In this document: piece after piece, positions 56,631-64,000 of the stretch
How the letters are laid out: every line of letters starts with the position of its first letter
Numbering within the stretch: position 1 is the stretch's first letter
From: JACCXG01 sp963836735
Lineage (GTDB): Bacteria; Acidobacteriota; Vicinamibacteria; Vicinamibacterales; 2-12-FULL-66-21
Assembly: GCA_963836735.1 (NCBI GenBank)
Contig: CAWIKP010000019.1
Span: 275,818-339,817, forward strand
Reading direction: 5' to 3'
Length of the DNA stretch: 64,000 bases
Notes under the pieces: generated by a model
Databases searched by the model: none
Told to the model about the DNA's origin: nothing
Seen by the model: only the letters and a program-made list of their open reading frames with translations
Position numbers and translations under genes: made by a program

Positions 56631-57977
56631 CTACTTCTGGAAGGCCTTCGACGCGAACTCCGTGAAGTTCTGACGCCAGTACGGCCACACGTGACCGACC
56701 TCGGGCGTCTCCAGCTCGGTGAACTGCACGTTCTTCGATCGCAGCCAATCCTTGAACTGACGGTTGACCGCGATCAGCGAATCCGCGGTGCCGCACGTGA
56801 TCCACAACATCTTGATCCTGGAGTTGGCCTTGGCGTCGAGCGTCGGAAAGTTCTTGTCGAACACTGCCGGATCGATCGTGCGCGCCGCGCCGCGGCCGCG
56901 GCCACCGGCGCCTGCCGCAGGCGGCCCTGCCGGCCCTGCTCCGGCCGGAGCGGCTGGTGCCGCTGCCGGCGCGCCCACCGCTGGCGCGGCCGCAGGCGGC
57001 GCCGCGCCGGCAGGCGGGGTCGCGTTCGCGCCCGGCCACATCACGAATGCGCCGCTGAAGGATCCAATCCAGGCAAATCTGTCGAGGTGATTGAGGGCGG
57101 TGTAGAGCGTCTCGGCGCCACCCATCGACAGCCCCGCGATCGCGCGCTCCTCGCGATTCCTGCTGACGTTGTACGACCGTTCGACCGCGGGCATCACTTC
57201 GTCGAGCAGGATCTTCGTGTAGCCGGTGATGCTCTCCGGCGCCATCGCCCCGGCCGGTCCGTTGTTGACACCATAACCCAGCGTCGTGACCAGGACCATC
57301 GGGACGGCTTTGTTCTGCGCGACCAGGTTGTCGAGGATGACGTTGGCTGCCCCGCCGTTCATCCACCGCTCCGCATCGTCACCCAGGCCGTGCAGGAGGA
57401 AGACCACCGGATAAGGGCGTGAGCGCCGCGCGTCGTACCCGGCCGGCGTGTAGACGAAGTAATCGCGTTCGTCGTTCGCGACCGCGGAGCGGAACGTGTG
57501 CTTCGCGACCGCGCCACGCGCGACAGCCGCCGCCGGCAGCCACGGGTGCGGCCCTGGCACCACGAACATCGACTGGAACCCGGCGAACGAGGTCTGCACC
57601 TGCCGGTTCGCAGGGTCGTTGATCGACGTACCGTCAACCACCAGCGAGTAGGTGTAGTAGTCCGGCGTCAGCACGTCGCTCGCGACGCTCCAGACACCCT
57701 GTTCGTCCTTCTGCATGACCAGCCGGTTGCCCGCCAGGGCGACGGCGACCTCCTTTGCGTTTGGCGCGCGCAGGCGGAACGTGACGCGGCCATCAGCCTC
57801 GACTTCCGGCGACTTCACGGGCGGCGCGCCGCGACCGCCGCCTCGCGGCCCGGCGGCCGGCGGCGCGCCTGACGGGGCTGGGGGCACGGGCACAGCAGGC
57901 TGCTGCGCCGTCAGCATGGCCGACGGCCAGAACGCTACGAGGAGGACGATGGGAAGAATGGAAAACCGTCGAAACAT
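56631..57977 (-). CDS. Exported esterase of the enterochelin-esterase/feruloyl-esterase type with a Pro/Ala-rich insert
   Basis: A 448-residue intact secreted protein. ATG 57977 starts a signal peptide (FSILPIVLLVAFWPSAMLTAQ), then an E-set domain as in carbohydrate esterases (DGRVTFRLRAPNAKEVAVAL, then VWSVASDVLTPDYYTYSLVVDG). The esterase domain has RPYPVVFLLHGLGDDAERW, the nucleophile ERAIAGLSMGGAETLYTAL, ITCGTADSLI (acid region) and PEVGHVWPYWRQN (His). Between the nucleophile and acid regions is an insert of about 50 residues made almost entirely of Pro, Ala and Gly, unusual inside a hydrolase core. Likely substrates are acylated sugars or feruloylated polymers, but this is inferred. It diverges from the carboxylesterase at 58070. 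Confidence 0.88.
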   Translation of the reverse strand: MFRRFSILPIVLLVAFWPSAMLTAQQPAVPVPPAPSGAPPAAGPRGGGRGAPPVKSPEVEADGRVTFRLRAPNAKEVAVALAGNRLVMQKDEQGVWSVASDVLTPDYYTYSLVVDGTSINDPANRQVQTSFAGFQSMFVVPGPHPWLPAAAVARGAVAKHTFRSAVANDERDYFVYTPAGYDARRSRPYPVVFLLHGLGDDAERWMNGGAANVILDNLVAQNKAVPMVLVTTLGYGVNNGPAGAMAPESITGYTKILLDEVMPAVERSYNVSRNREERAIAGLSMGGAETLYTALNHLDRFAWIGSFSGAFVMWPGANATPPAGAAPPAAAPAVGAPAAAPAAPAGAGPAGPPAAGAGGRGRGAARTIDPAVFDKNFPTLDAKANSRIKMLWITCGTADSLIAVNRQFKDWLRSKNVQFTELETPEVGHVWPYWRQNFTEFASKAFQK

Positions 57978-58038
57978 GCCGGATCCTTTCGGGAATGATT
58001 TCAACCTGAACTCTATCTCATTTGATTTTCTCTCTCTG

Positions 58039-58063
58039 CCTTCCGCCTGAAGGCGGAAGGCAA
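58039..58063 (+). repeat. REP-like palindrome upstream of the carboxylesterase
   Basis: CCTTCCGCCTGAAGGCGGAA with tail GGCAAC, six bases before the ATG at 58070. The position would place the hairpin at the ribosome-binding region of that start, so it could affect initiation or favour the later start at 58088. Confidence 0.65.
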
Positions 58064-58069
58064 CTACCA

Positions 58070-59671
58070 ATGATCCACAATATCCCGATGCGCATTCACC
58101 GCCGGACTGCACTCGCCATCTGTCTCCTGGCACTCCTGGTTTCGAGCCGGCCCCTGATTGCCAGGCTCGACGTCGTCAGAATCGATACGGGATCAGTCTC
58201 GGGGGTGACCGGGACTGGTCGCGTCACCGCATATCTCGGAATACCGTTTGCCGCGCCGCCGGTCGGCGAGCTCCGCTGGCGTCCGCCTCAGCCCGCGGCC
58301 AGCTGGGAAGGCGTGCGCAAGGCGACCACCTTCGGCACCAGCTGTATGCAGAACCAGGCGGGCTCGCGGCTGCCCTGGACCGAAGAGTTCATGACGCAGG
58401 GGCCGATCGGCGAAGACTGTCTGTTCCTCAACGTATGGACGGCGGCGCGGAATGCGGGCGCCAGGCTGCCGGTCATGTTCTGGATCTATGGCGGCGGCTT
58501 CAACGAAGGCTCGAGCTCGGTGACTGTCTACAACGGCGCCGAGCTCGCAACGAAGGGCGTCATCGTCGTCAGCGTGAACTATCGGGTCGGCCCGCTGGGA
58601 TTTCTGGCCCATCCGGAGCTGACCGGGGAATCCGAACATCACTCTTCCGGGAACTACGGTCTCCTCGATCAGATCGCTGCGCTGCAGTGGGTCCGTCGGA
58701 ACATCGCGGCGTTTGGCGGCGATCCGAATCAGGTCACTGTCTTCGGACAGTCGGCCGGCGCCCTCTCGGTGATGCACTTGATGCGATCGCCGCTCGCCAG
58801 GGGCCTCTTCGCCCGCGCCATCGCGCAGAGCGGTCCTGGCCTGCTCGGACGCAACACGCTCGGCGGCGGCGCCACGCTCGCCGACCGCGAAGCTGCCGGG
58901 GCCAGGTACATCGAATCAAAAGGCGCGAAGACCCTCGCCGAAATGAGAGCGCTGCCGGCCGGGATTTTCTTCGCGCCAGCCGGAGGACGCGGCGGGGCGA
59001 CAGTGACTGTGCCCAACAACCCGTTCAACGACGGCTGGGTACTCACCGCAACCCAGCCGATCGAGCCGGTGCCGATGATGGCCGGCTTCACCGCGGACGA
59101 CATCGGTGTCGCCACCGCCGGCTTCGGAGCCGCGGCCAAGGCGTCCCTCGTCAGCTATCAGAGCGACGCGCAGCGGGTCTACGGCGATCAGGCGGCGACG
59201 TTTCTGAAGCTCTATCCCGCTGCATCAGATGCCGACGTGGCGACGGCGCAGAAAACTGCCGGCCGCGATCGCGCGCGGGTGACGATGGATCTCTGGGCCG
59301 CGGAACAGCAGAAGGCCAGCAAGCGCATCTACACCTACTTCTTCGACCGCCCGATTCCCTGGCCGGCCCATCCCGAGTTCGGCGCGTTTCACACCGGCGA
59401 AGTGCCGTACGTCTTCAGGACCATCGATCGCATCGATCGCCCCTGGGAGCCCGTGGACCGAACGCTGGCCGAGACCATGTCATCCTACTGGGCCAACTTC
59501 GCGAAGAAAGGCGATCCGAATGGCAGCGGGCTGGCGCGCTGGCCGGAGTACGTAGCGGGCAGCCACATCACGATGCAGCTGGGAGCCAGGCTCGGCATGA
59601 TGAGCGTGGCGGAAGCACCGAAGCTCGATTTCTTCCTGAGGCAGCTCCAGAAGGCGGGCTCGCAGCCGTAG
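58070..59671 (+). CDS. Type B carboxylesterase 2, intact
   Basis: A 533-residue exported esterase, a relative of the 40873 gene but undamaged. Start at ATG 58070, or ATG 58088 which gives a cleaner leader (HRRTALAICLLALLVSSRPLIA). Motifs in order: GIPFAAPPVGELRWRPPQP, EDCLFLNVWTA, the oxyanion region VMFWIYGGGFNEGS, the nucleophile VTVFGQSAGALSVMHL, VPMMAGFTADDIG (acid region) and EFGAFHTGEVPYVF (His region). The lower oxyanion residue is Tyr where the other copy has His (HGGGF vs YGGGF). It cleaves carboxyl esters in the periplasm; the substrate is not known. The REP palindrome lies directly upstream and an 8-bp tandem repeat directly downstream. Confidence 0.9.
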   Translation: MIHNIPMRIHRRTALAICLLALLVSSRPLIARLDVVRIDTGSVSGVTGTGRVTAYLGIPFAAPPVGELRWRPPQPAASWEGVRKATTFGTSCMQNQAGSRLPWTEEFMTQGPIGEDCLFLNVWTAARNAGARLPVMFWIYGGGFNEGSSSVTVYNGAELATKGVIVVSVNYRVGPLGFLAHPELTGESEHHSSGNYGLLDQIAALQWVRRNIAAFGGDPNQVTVFGQSAGALSVMHLMRSPLARGLFARAIAQSGPGLLGRNTLGGGATLADREAAGARYIESKGAKTLAEMRALPAGIFFAPAGGRGGATVTVPNNPFNDGWVLTATQPIEPVPMMAGFTADDIGVATAGFGAAAKASLVSYQSDAQRVYGDQAATFLKLYPAASDADVATAQKTAGRDRARVTMDLWAAEQQKASKRIYTYFFDRPIPWPAHPEFGAFHTGEVPYVFRTIDRIDRPWEPVDRTLAETMSSYWANFAKKGDPNGSGLARWPEYVAGSHITMQLGARLGMMSVAEAPKLDFFLRQLQKAGSQP

Positions 59672-59672
59672 G

Positions 59673-59700
59673 CCGCTGGACCGCTGGACCGCTGGACCGC
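59673..59700 (+). repeat. 8-bp tandem repeat CCGCTGGA, 3.5 copies
   Basis: CCGCTGGACCGCTGGACCGC and on, three and a half exact units starting two bases after the carboxylesterase stop. GCTTGGGCCGTTGGGCC follows, so the gap before the converging efflux gene is all repeat. The same unit forms the hairpin at 21781-21930. Confidence 0.8.
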
Positions 59701-59729
59701 GCTTGGGCCGTTGGGCCACGACTCACCTT

Positions 59730-62700
59730 TCAGGCTTCGTCGGACGCCGGCCGCAGCCGCCGCTTGGTGACAGCCGCCAGGCGGCTGAGCCAGCGCCTGG
59801 CGCCATCGCCCACCAGCGCGCGTTCGAGCGCGTCGAACTTCACGTAGGCCACCGGCACGAGCAGCAGCGTCAGGAAGAGGCACAGCGACTGGCCGCCGAT
59901 GATGGTCACGGCAATCGCGGCGCGGCCGGTGCCGCCGATGCCGATGCCCAGCGAGGTCGGGATCAGGCCCGCGATGATCGCGGTGGTCGTCATCAGGATC
60001 GGCCGCAGCCGGGTCCGGCACGATTCGACGATGGCCTCGCGCAGTGGCATCCCCCTGGCGCGCAGCACGTTGGCGTAATCGACCTGCAGGATGGAGTTCT
60101 TCTTGACGATGCCGAGCAGCAGCAGCATGCCGAGCGCGCTCCAGAGGTTGAGCGTGCCCCGGGTGATCCACAGCGTGAACAGCGCAAACGGCACCGCGAT
60201 CGGCAGCACCAGCATGATCACGATCGGCTGCAGGAAGCTCTCGAACTGCGAGGCCAGCACCATGTAGACGAAGATCATCGCCAGGCCGATCGCCATCATC
60301 AGGTTGGCGGTGGTCTCGTCGAGGATCTTCGACTGGCCCTGCAGCCGGAACGACATGGCCGGTGGCATGTTGAGTCCCGTCAGCATCCGGCGCACGTCGT
60401 TCGCCGCCTCGTCCAGGGCATGGCCCGGCGCCACGTCAGCGTTGAGGGACACGGTGAACTGACGGTTCGAGCGCTGCAGCGTCGTCGGCCCGAGGCCGCG
60501 CTCGATCCGTGCGATGTTGTCGATCCGGATCGGTCCGTTCGCCGACGGCACCGTCAATCGCCCGATCTCCTCGATGTCGCGGCGCTGATCCTCGCGGACC
60601 CGGATCTTGACCGGGTACTGTTCGGTCCCTTCCTTGTAGAACGAGATCTGATCGTCGCCGGACACCGCGAGCCGCAGCGTGTTCCCGACCGTCGACATGC
60701 GCACGCCAAGATCCGCGGCGCGCTTCCGATCGACGGCGACGTGCACCTCGGGGTTCGAGATGTTCAGGTTGATCTTCGGCTCGGTCAGGCTCGGCAGCCG
60801 CTCCGCCGCCTCGAGCGCCCGCTTCGAGTACTCGGCGATCTGCCCGAGATCGGCGCCGAGGATGTTGACCGAGATCGGGAACCCGGCCTGCCCCTCGCCG
60901 CTGCCCAGCGCGTTGCGCGAGGTGATCGACGGACGGTACGACGGGTACGCCGCCAGCCGGCGCCGCATCTCCGTGATGATCTCGGCCTGGCTGTTCTTCC
61001 GGTTCTCGATCGGCAGTGCCTGACAGAGGAAATGGATGTGGGTCGGCGAGCTCGCGCCCATCCCGGTGACGCCGATCGACGGCTCGATCTGTGCCACCCC
61101 CTCGATGCCGCTGATCTCCTTGAGCAGCTTGAACGACACTTCCGTGGTGCCCTCGAGCGACGTGCCTTCCGGCGCGTCGACGTGTATCGTCCAGTCGCCC
61201 ATGTCCTCGTTCGGCACGAACTCGCGGCCGACCATCCGGTTGAGCGGGAAGGTCAGGATCACCGTCACGACCGAGATCGCGATGATCAGCGTTGGATGAT
61301 CGAGCGCCCAGTTCACCCGGCCCGTGTACCACTGATCCAGCCAGTGGAAGAAGCCGCGTTGCTTGGTCTTGTGATCCGCGGCCGCGTCGGACAGCTTCAG
61401 GAACCGCGAGCTCAGCATCGGGGTCAGCGTGAAGCTGACCAGCATCGACACCAGGATCGCGAACGCCATCGTCCAGCCGAACGGGTTGATGAACCGCTTG
61501 GCGTAGCCGCTCATGAAGGCAATCGGCAGGAAGATCACGACCAGCGACAGCGTCGTCGCCATCACCGCGAGCGCCACCTCGCGCGTGCCCTCGATCGCCG
61601 CCTCGTAGGGCGAACAGTTCTTCTCCTCGATGTAGCGGAAGATGTTCTCCAGCACGACGATGGCGTCGTCGATGACGATGCCGACGGCAAGCGTAATCGC
61701 CAGCAGCGTCATGTTGTTGAGCGTGAAGCCCATGACGCTCATCAGCGTGAACGACGAGATGATCGAGGCCGGGATCGCCAGCGCCGAGATGATCACCGCG
61801 CGGAGGTTGCGGATGAAGAACATCACGACGATCGTCGCGAACAGCGCGCCGAACAGCAGGTGTTCCTCGAGTGACGAGATCGACGCGTAGATGAAACTCG
61901 AGTCGTCGCGGACTACCGTCAGCTTCACGGTCGGCGGCAGCGACCGCTCGACCGCGGCGAGGCGTTCCCGGACGCCCTCGATCACCGTTACCGTGTTCTC
62001 GCCCATCGCGCGGCGGACGTCGAGCATGACCGCGGGCGTCTCCCCCATCCACACCGCCGAGGTCGGCCGCTCGAAGCTGTCCTCGGCATGGCCGATATCG
62101 GAGATGCGGATCGGCGTCCCGTCCTTGGTCGCCACCACGATGTCGTTGAAGTTCGCGGTCGCGTCGACGCGACCGAGTGTGCGCAGCAACAGCTGCCCTT
62201 TCCCCTGCTCGACGGTGCCCCCCGGAATCTCGACGTTCTCCGCGACGATGGCGTCGCGGACCTCGGTCATCGACAGGCCGTACGAGTTCAGCTTCTCGAT
62301 GTCGACGACGACGTGGACCTCGCGGGCGCGGCCGCCGGACAGGCTGACCTGGCCGACGCCGTTGACGGTCTGGATGGCGCGGGCGATCTGCTTGTCGGTG
62401 AGCTCGGTGAGCGTCCTCAGGCTCATGCCCGGTGACGAGACGATGAGCGAGAGCACCGGGTCGGCGTCGGGATCGACCTTGGTGACGACCGGCGGCAGCA
62501 GCGCCGGCGGCGCGTTGCGGATCGCACTGGCCACCTTCTCGCGCACGTCGTTGGAGGCGTCGTTGAGGTCCCGCTCGAGCACGAAGCGCACCGTGAGCGT
62601 GGCCCGCCCCTCGGCGATCCGGGACTGGATCTCGTCGATCCCGGACACGCCGCTGATCGCCTCCTCCATCGGCTCGACCACCGACGACGACATCTCGTCA

Positions 62701-62864
62701 GGGCTGGCGCCGGGCAGGAGCAGGGTGACACTGACCGTGGCGGGATCGGCTTTCGGAAAGAGGTCGACTCCCAGCCCGCGGAACGAGAACGTCCCCAGCA
62801 CCACCAGCGACATCACCAGCATGGTGGCGGAGACGGGCCGGCGAACGCAGAATTCCGATAGCAT
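59730..62864 (-). CDS. RND efflux permease subunit (AcrB/MexF-type)
   Basis: A 1044-residue inner-membrane proton-driven pump, intact and of normal length. ATG 62864 begins FCVRRPVSATMLVMSLVVLG, the RND start. Twelve membrane helices in two halves are visible, including LLFGALFATIVVMFFIRNLRAVIISALAIP and AITLAVGIVIDDAIVVLENIFRYIEE, which carries the DD pair on helix 4 that relays protons. The periplasmic porter domains follow the helices, with DLFPKADPATVSVTLLLPGAS at the front. The gene is preceded by its adaptor with 11 bp between, so both are one operon. It probably exports drugs, bile-like compounds or other toxins; an outer-membrane partner lies outside the window. Confidence 0.93.
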   Translation of the reverse strand: MLSEFCVRRPVSATMLVMSLVVLGTFSFRGLGVDLFPKADPATVSVTLLLPGASPDEMSSSVVEPMEEAISGVSGIDEIQSRIAEGRATLTVRFVLERDLNDASNDVREKVASAIRNAPPALLPPVVTKVDPDADPVLSLIVSSPGMSLRTLTELTDKQIARAIQTVNGVGQVSLSGGRAREVHVVVDIEKLNSYGLSMTEVRDAIVAENVEIPGGTVEQGKGQLLLRTLGRVDATANFNDIVVATKDGTPIRISDIGHAEDSFERPTSAVWMGETPAVMLDVRRAMGENTVTVIEGVRERLAAVERSLPPTVKLTVVRDDSSFIYASISSLEEHLLFGALFATIVVMFFIRNLRAVIISALAIPASIISSFTLMSVMGFTLNNMTLLAITLAVGIVIDDAIVVLENIFRYIEEKNCSPYEAAIEGTREVALAVMATTLSLVVIFLPIAFMSGYAKRFINPFGWTMAFAILVSMLVSFTLTPMLSSRFLKLSDAAADHKTKQRGFFHWLDQWYTGRVNWALDHPTLIIAISVVTVILTFPLNRMVGREFVPNEDMGDWTIHVDAPEGTSLEGTTEVSFKLLKEISGIEGVAQIEPSIGVTGMGASSPTHIHFLCQALPIENRKNSQAEIITEMRRRLAAYPSYRPSITSRNALGSGEGQAGFPISVNILGADLGQIAEYSKRALEAAERLPSLTEPKINLNISNPEVHVAVDRKRAADLGVRMSTVGNTLRLAVSGDDQISFYKEGTEQYPVKIRVREDQRRDIEEIGRLTVPSANGPIRIDNIARIERGLGPTTLQRSNRQFTVSLNADVAPGHALDEAANDVRRMLTGLNMPPAMSFRLQGQSKILDETTANLMMAIGLAMIFVYMVLASQFESFLQPIVIMLVLPIAVPFALFTLWITRGTLNLWSALGMLLLLGIVKKNSILQVDYANVLRARGMPLREAIVESCRTRLRPILMTTTAIIAGLIPTSLGIGIGGTGRAAIAVTIIGGQSLCLFLTLLLVPVAYVKFDALERALVGDGARRWLSRLAAVTKRRLRPASDEA

Positions 62865-62875
62865 GCGCGCTCCCC

Positions 62876-64000
62876 TTACTTGGTCACCGAGACCAGCGCG
62901 CCGTCGGCAAGAGAGTCGACGTCGGTGATCGCGACCCGCTCACCCGCCTTGACGCCGCTGACGATCTCGATCTGATCCCCCAGCCGCTCGCCAACCTGAA
63001 GCTCGCGCACCGCGAGGCGATCTCCCTGCACGACGAAGACGCGATTGACGCCGTACCGATACTGCAGCGCGGCATACGGCAGGGTCAGCACCTCGTCTAT
63101 CTTGCCGCTTTCGACGTGCACGCGCGCGAAGGTCCCCGGCTTCAGCACGGCCTCGGAGTTCGGCACCACCGCTTCGAACGGAAAGGCCCGCGTCGACGTG
63201 TTGACTGCCGGACTGATCCGGGTCACCTTGCCGGTGAACGTCCGATCGCGGTACGCGTCGACGCGCAGTTCGACGGGACGGCCATCGGCAATCCAGGGGG
63301 CCATCTTCTCGGGGATCTCCGCAATCACCTTCAAGGGATCGAGCCGGACGATGGCCATGACCGGCATCTGGGCCTTGACCAGCTCGCCGAGGTTGACCAG
63401 CCGCTTCTCGACGTAGCCGTCGAACGGCGCGCGGATCTCCGCGTCGCGCAGCTGCCGCGCCGCCAGCTTCATCGTCGCCTGGGACGCCTGGATGCTCGCC
63501 CGCAGGTTGCGCGCGTTGTGCAGCGACGCGTCGTAGGTGGCCTTCTTGGTCTCGACCGCGGTCCGGGCATCGTCGAGCGCCTGCTGCGGGATCAGCGTGC
63601 GCTTGAAGAGCTCGTTGGCCCGCTCGAAGGACTGGGTCGCCTGGGCGAGGTCGGCCTGGGTCCGTTTCGCGTCGGGCGTCTCCTCGATGTCCGGCAGGTG
63701 CTCCGGGTCTGGCGCGCCGTACTGCGCGAGCGCGCGCGCCAGCGTCGCCTGCTGCTGCTCGTAGGCGTAGCGCTGCTTCTCGTCGTCGAGCTGGATGAGC
63801 ACCTGGCCGGCGCGCACCGGGTCACCGAGATCGGCGTTGATCTTCTGCACCTTGCCGTCGGCCTCCGAGGAGACGGTCACCTGATCGACCGCGGCGAGCG
63901 TGCCGACGACGTCGACCGCGCGCGGGACGGAAGCCTTGTGCACCACGGCGACGGCAACGGGCTTCGGTTCGCCGCCGCGGTTGCTGGCCTGAGCCGTTTC
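62876..64000 (-). CDS. RND efflux periplasmic adaptor subunit (HlyD/MFP type), 5' end outside the window
   Basis: At least 374 residues, open to the right edge; the true start and probable lipid anchor or signal lie beyond base 64000. The biotinyl-lipoyl-like hybrid part shows VDVVGTLAAVDQVTVSSEADGKVQKINADLGDPV, followed by a long alpha-helical hairpin (QRYAYEQQQATLARALAQYG then RTQADLAQATQSFERANELFKRTLIPQQAL) and LRDAEIRAPFDGYVEKRLVNLGE. Beta-barrel and membrane-proximal domains follow (FTGKVTRISPAVNTSTRAF, RVHVESGKIDEVLTLPYAAL). It links the permease at 59730 to an outer-membrane channel. Stop 11 bp before the permease start. Confidence 0.92.
   Translation of the reverse strand, partial: ETAQASNRGGEPKPVAVAVVHKASVPRAVDVVGTLAAVDQVTVSSEADGKVQKINADLGDPVRAGQVLIQLDDEKQRYAYEQQQATLARALAQYGAPDPEHLPDIEETPDAKRTQADLAQATQSFERANELFKRTLIPQQALDDARTAVETKKATYDASLHNARNLRASIQASQATMKLAARQLRDAEIRAPFDGYVEKRLVNLGELVKAQMPVMAIVRLDPLKVIAEIPEKMAPWIADGRPVELRVDAYRDRTFTGKVTRISPAVNTSTRAFPFEAVVPNSEAVLKPGTFARVHVESGKIDEVLTLPYAALQYRYGVNRVFVVQGDRLAVRELQVGERLGDQIEIVSGVKAGERVAITDVDSLADGALVSVTK

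Noticed and set aside
59703..61874. A 723-codon open frame on the plus strand opposite the efflux permease
   Set aside because: It is rich in Arg, His and Asp runs, has no domain, and lies exactly antisense to a clear RND permease. This is common shadow reading in high-GC DNA.

Overview
The window is high-GC bacterial DNA with dense gene packing on both strands. The gene content looks like an Acidobacteriota chromosome, most probably class Vicinamibacteria. The signs are three large carboxypeptidase-regulatory/TonB-type outer-membrane proteins, a DUF5916 protein, a PVC-type haem-binding dehydrogenase fused to cytochrome c, several Gfo/Idh/MocA oxidoreductases with twin-arginine leaders, DUF1080-like proteins, M56/BlaI sensor-regulator genes and many exported esterases and peptidases. 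The taxonomic call is inference from gene content. I see no rRNA, tRNA, CRISPR array, phage or insertion sequence.

Layout. 1-5 kb: end of an S9 peptidase, a small exported protein, a sulfatase/phosphodiesterase-like protein, a cold-shock protein and a full S9A oligopeptidase. 5-7.5 kb: a DUF6249 membrane protein diverging from an ECF sigma factor, a small membrane protein and an RluA-type pseudouridine synthase. 7.5-13 kb: carbohydrate genes (TIM-barrel sugar isomerase/epimerase, hexulose-phosphate-synthase-like enzyme, haem-binding dehydrogenase, Gfo/Idh/MocA). 13-17 kb: nadE, an ArnT-like glycosyltransferase, an SRPBCC protein. 17-34 kb: three TonB-type receptors interleaved with a methyltransferase, a zinc-finger protein, an ABC ATPase/permease pair, a LamG-like protein and a GDSL hydrolase. 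34-45 kb: two more Gfo/Idh/MocA proteins, a DSP-like phosphatase, DUF5916, GH16, a carboxylesterase and a catalase-family protein. 45-52 kb: a badly broken BNR-propeller gene, DUF1080, zinc ribbon, SnoaL-like and a PQQ-type quinoprotein. 52-64 kb: M56/BlaI pair with paired operators, a DUF6786-like protein, a duplicated-domain exported protein, two esterases and an RND efflux pump whose adaptor runs off the right edge.

How the genes fit together. Much of the set suits a heterotroph that takes up and breaks down glycans or glycosides and peptides: outer-membrane receptors, GH16, esterases, Gfo/Idh/MocA oxidoreductases, DUF1080 proteins, a TIM-barrel isomerase and electron-accepting haem and quinoproteins. 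This combination resembles 3-keto-glycoside pathways, but that is inference.

Two features dominate beyond the genes. First, about twenty of the roughly forty-seven coding units are split by one or more single-base frame changes while their protein sequence continues cleanly in another frame. This looks more like an uncorrected indel-prone assembly than mass pseudogenisation, so I annotate these as full-length genes with the shift sites named. Second, many intergenic gaps carry hairpins built from short repeated units, especially gaps between converging genes. They include a pair of about 140-bp inverted arms at 42503-42848, a small palindrome family (CCTTCCGCCTGAAGGCGGAA) and several tandem-repeat hairpins. 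These are the least explained structures in the window.
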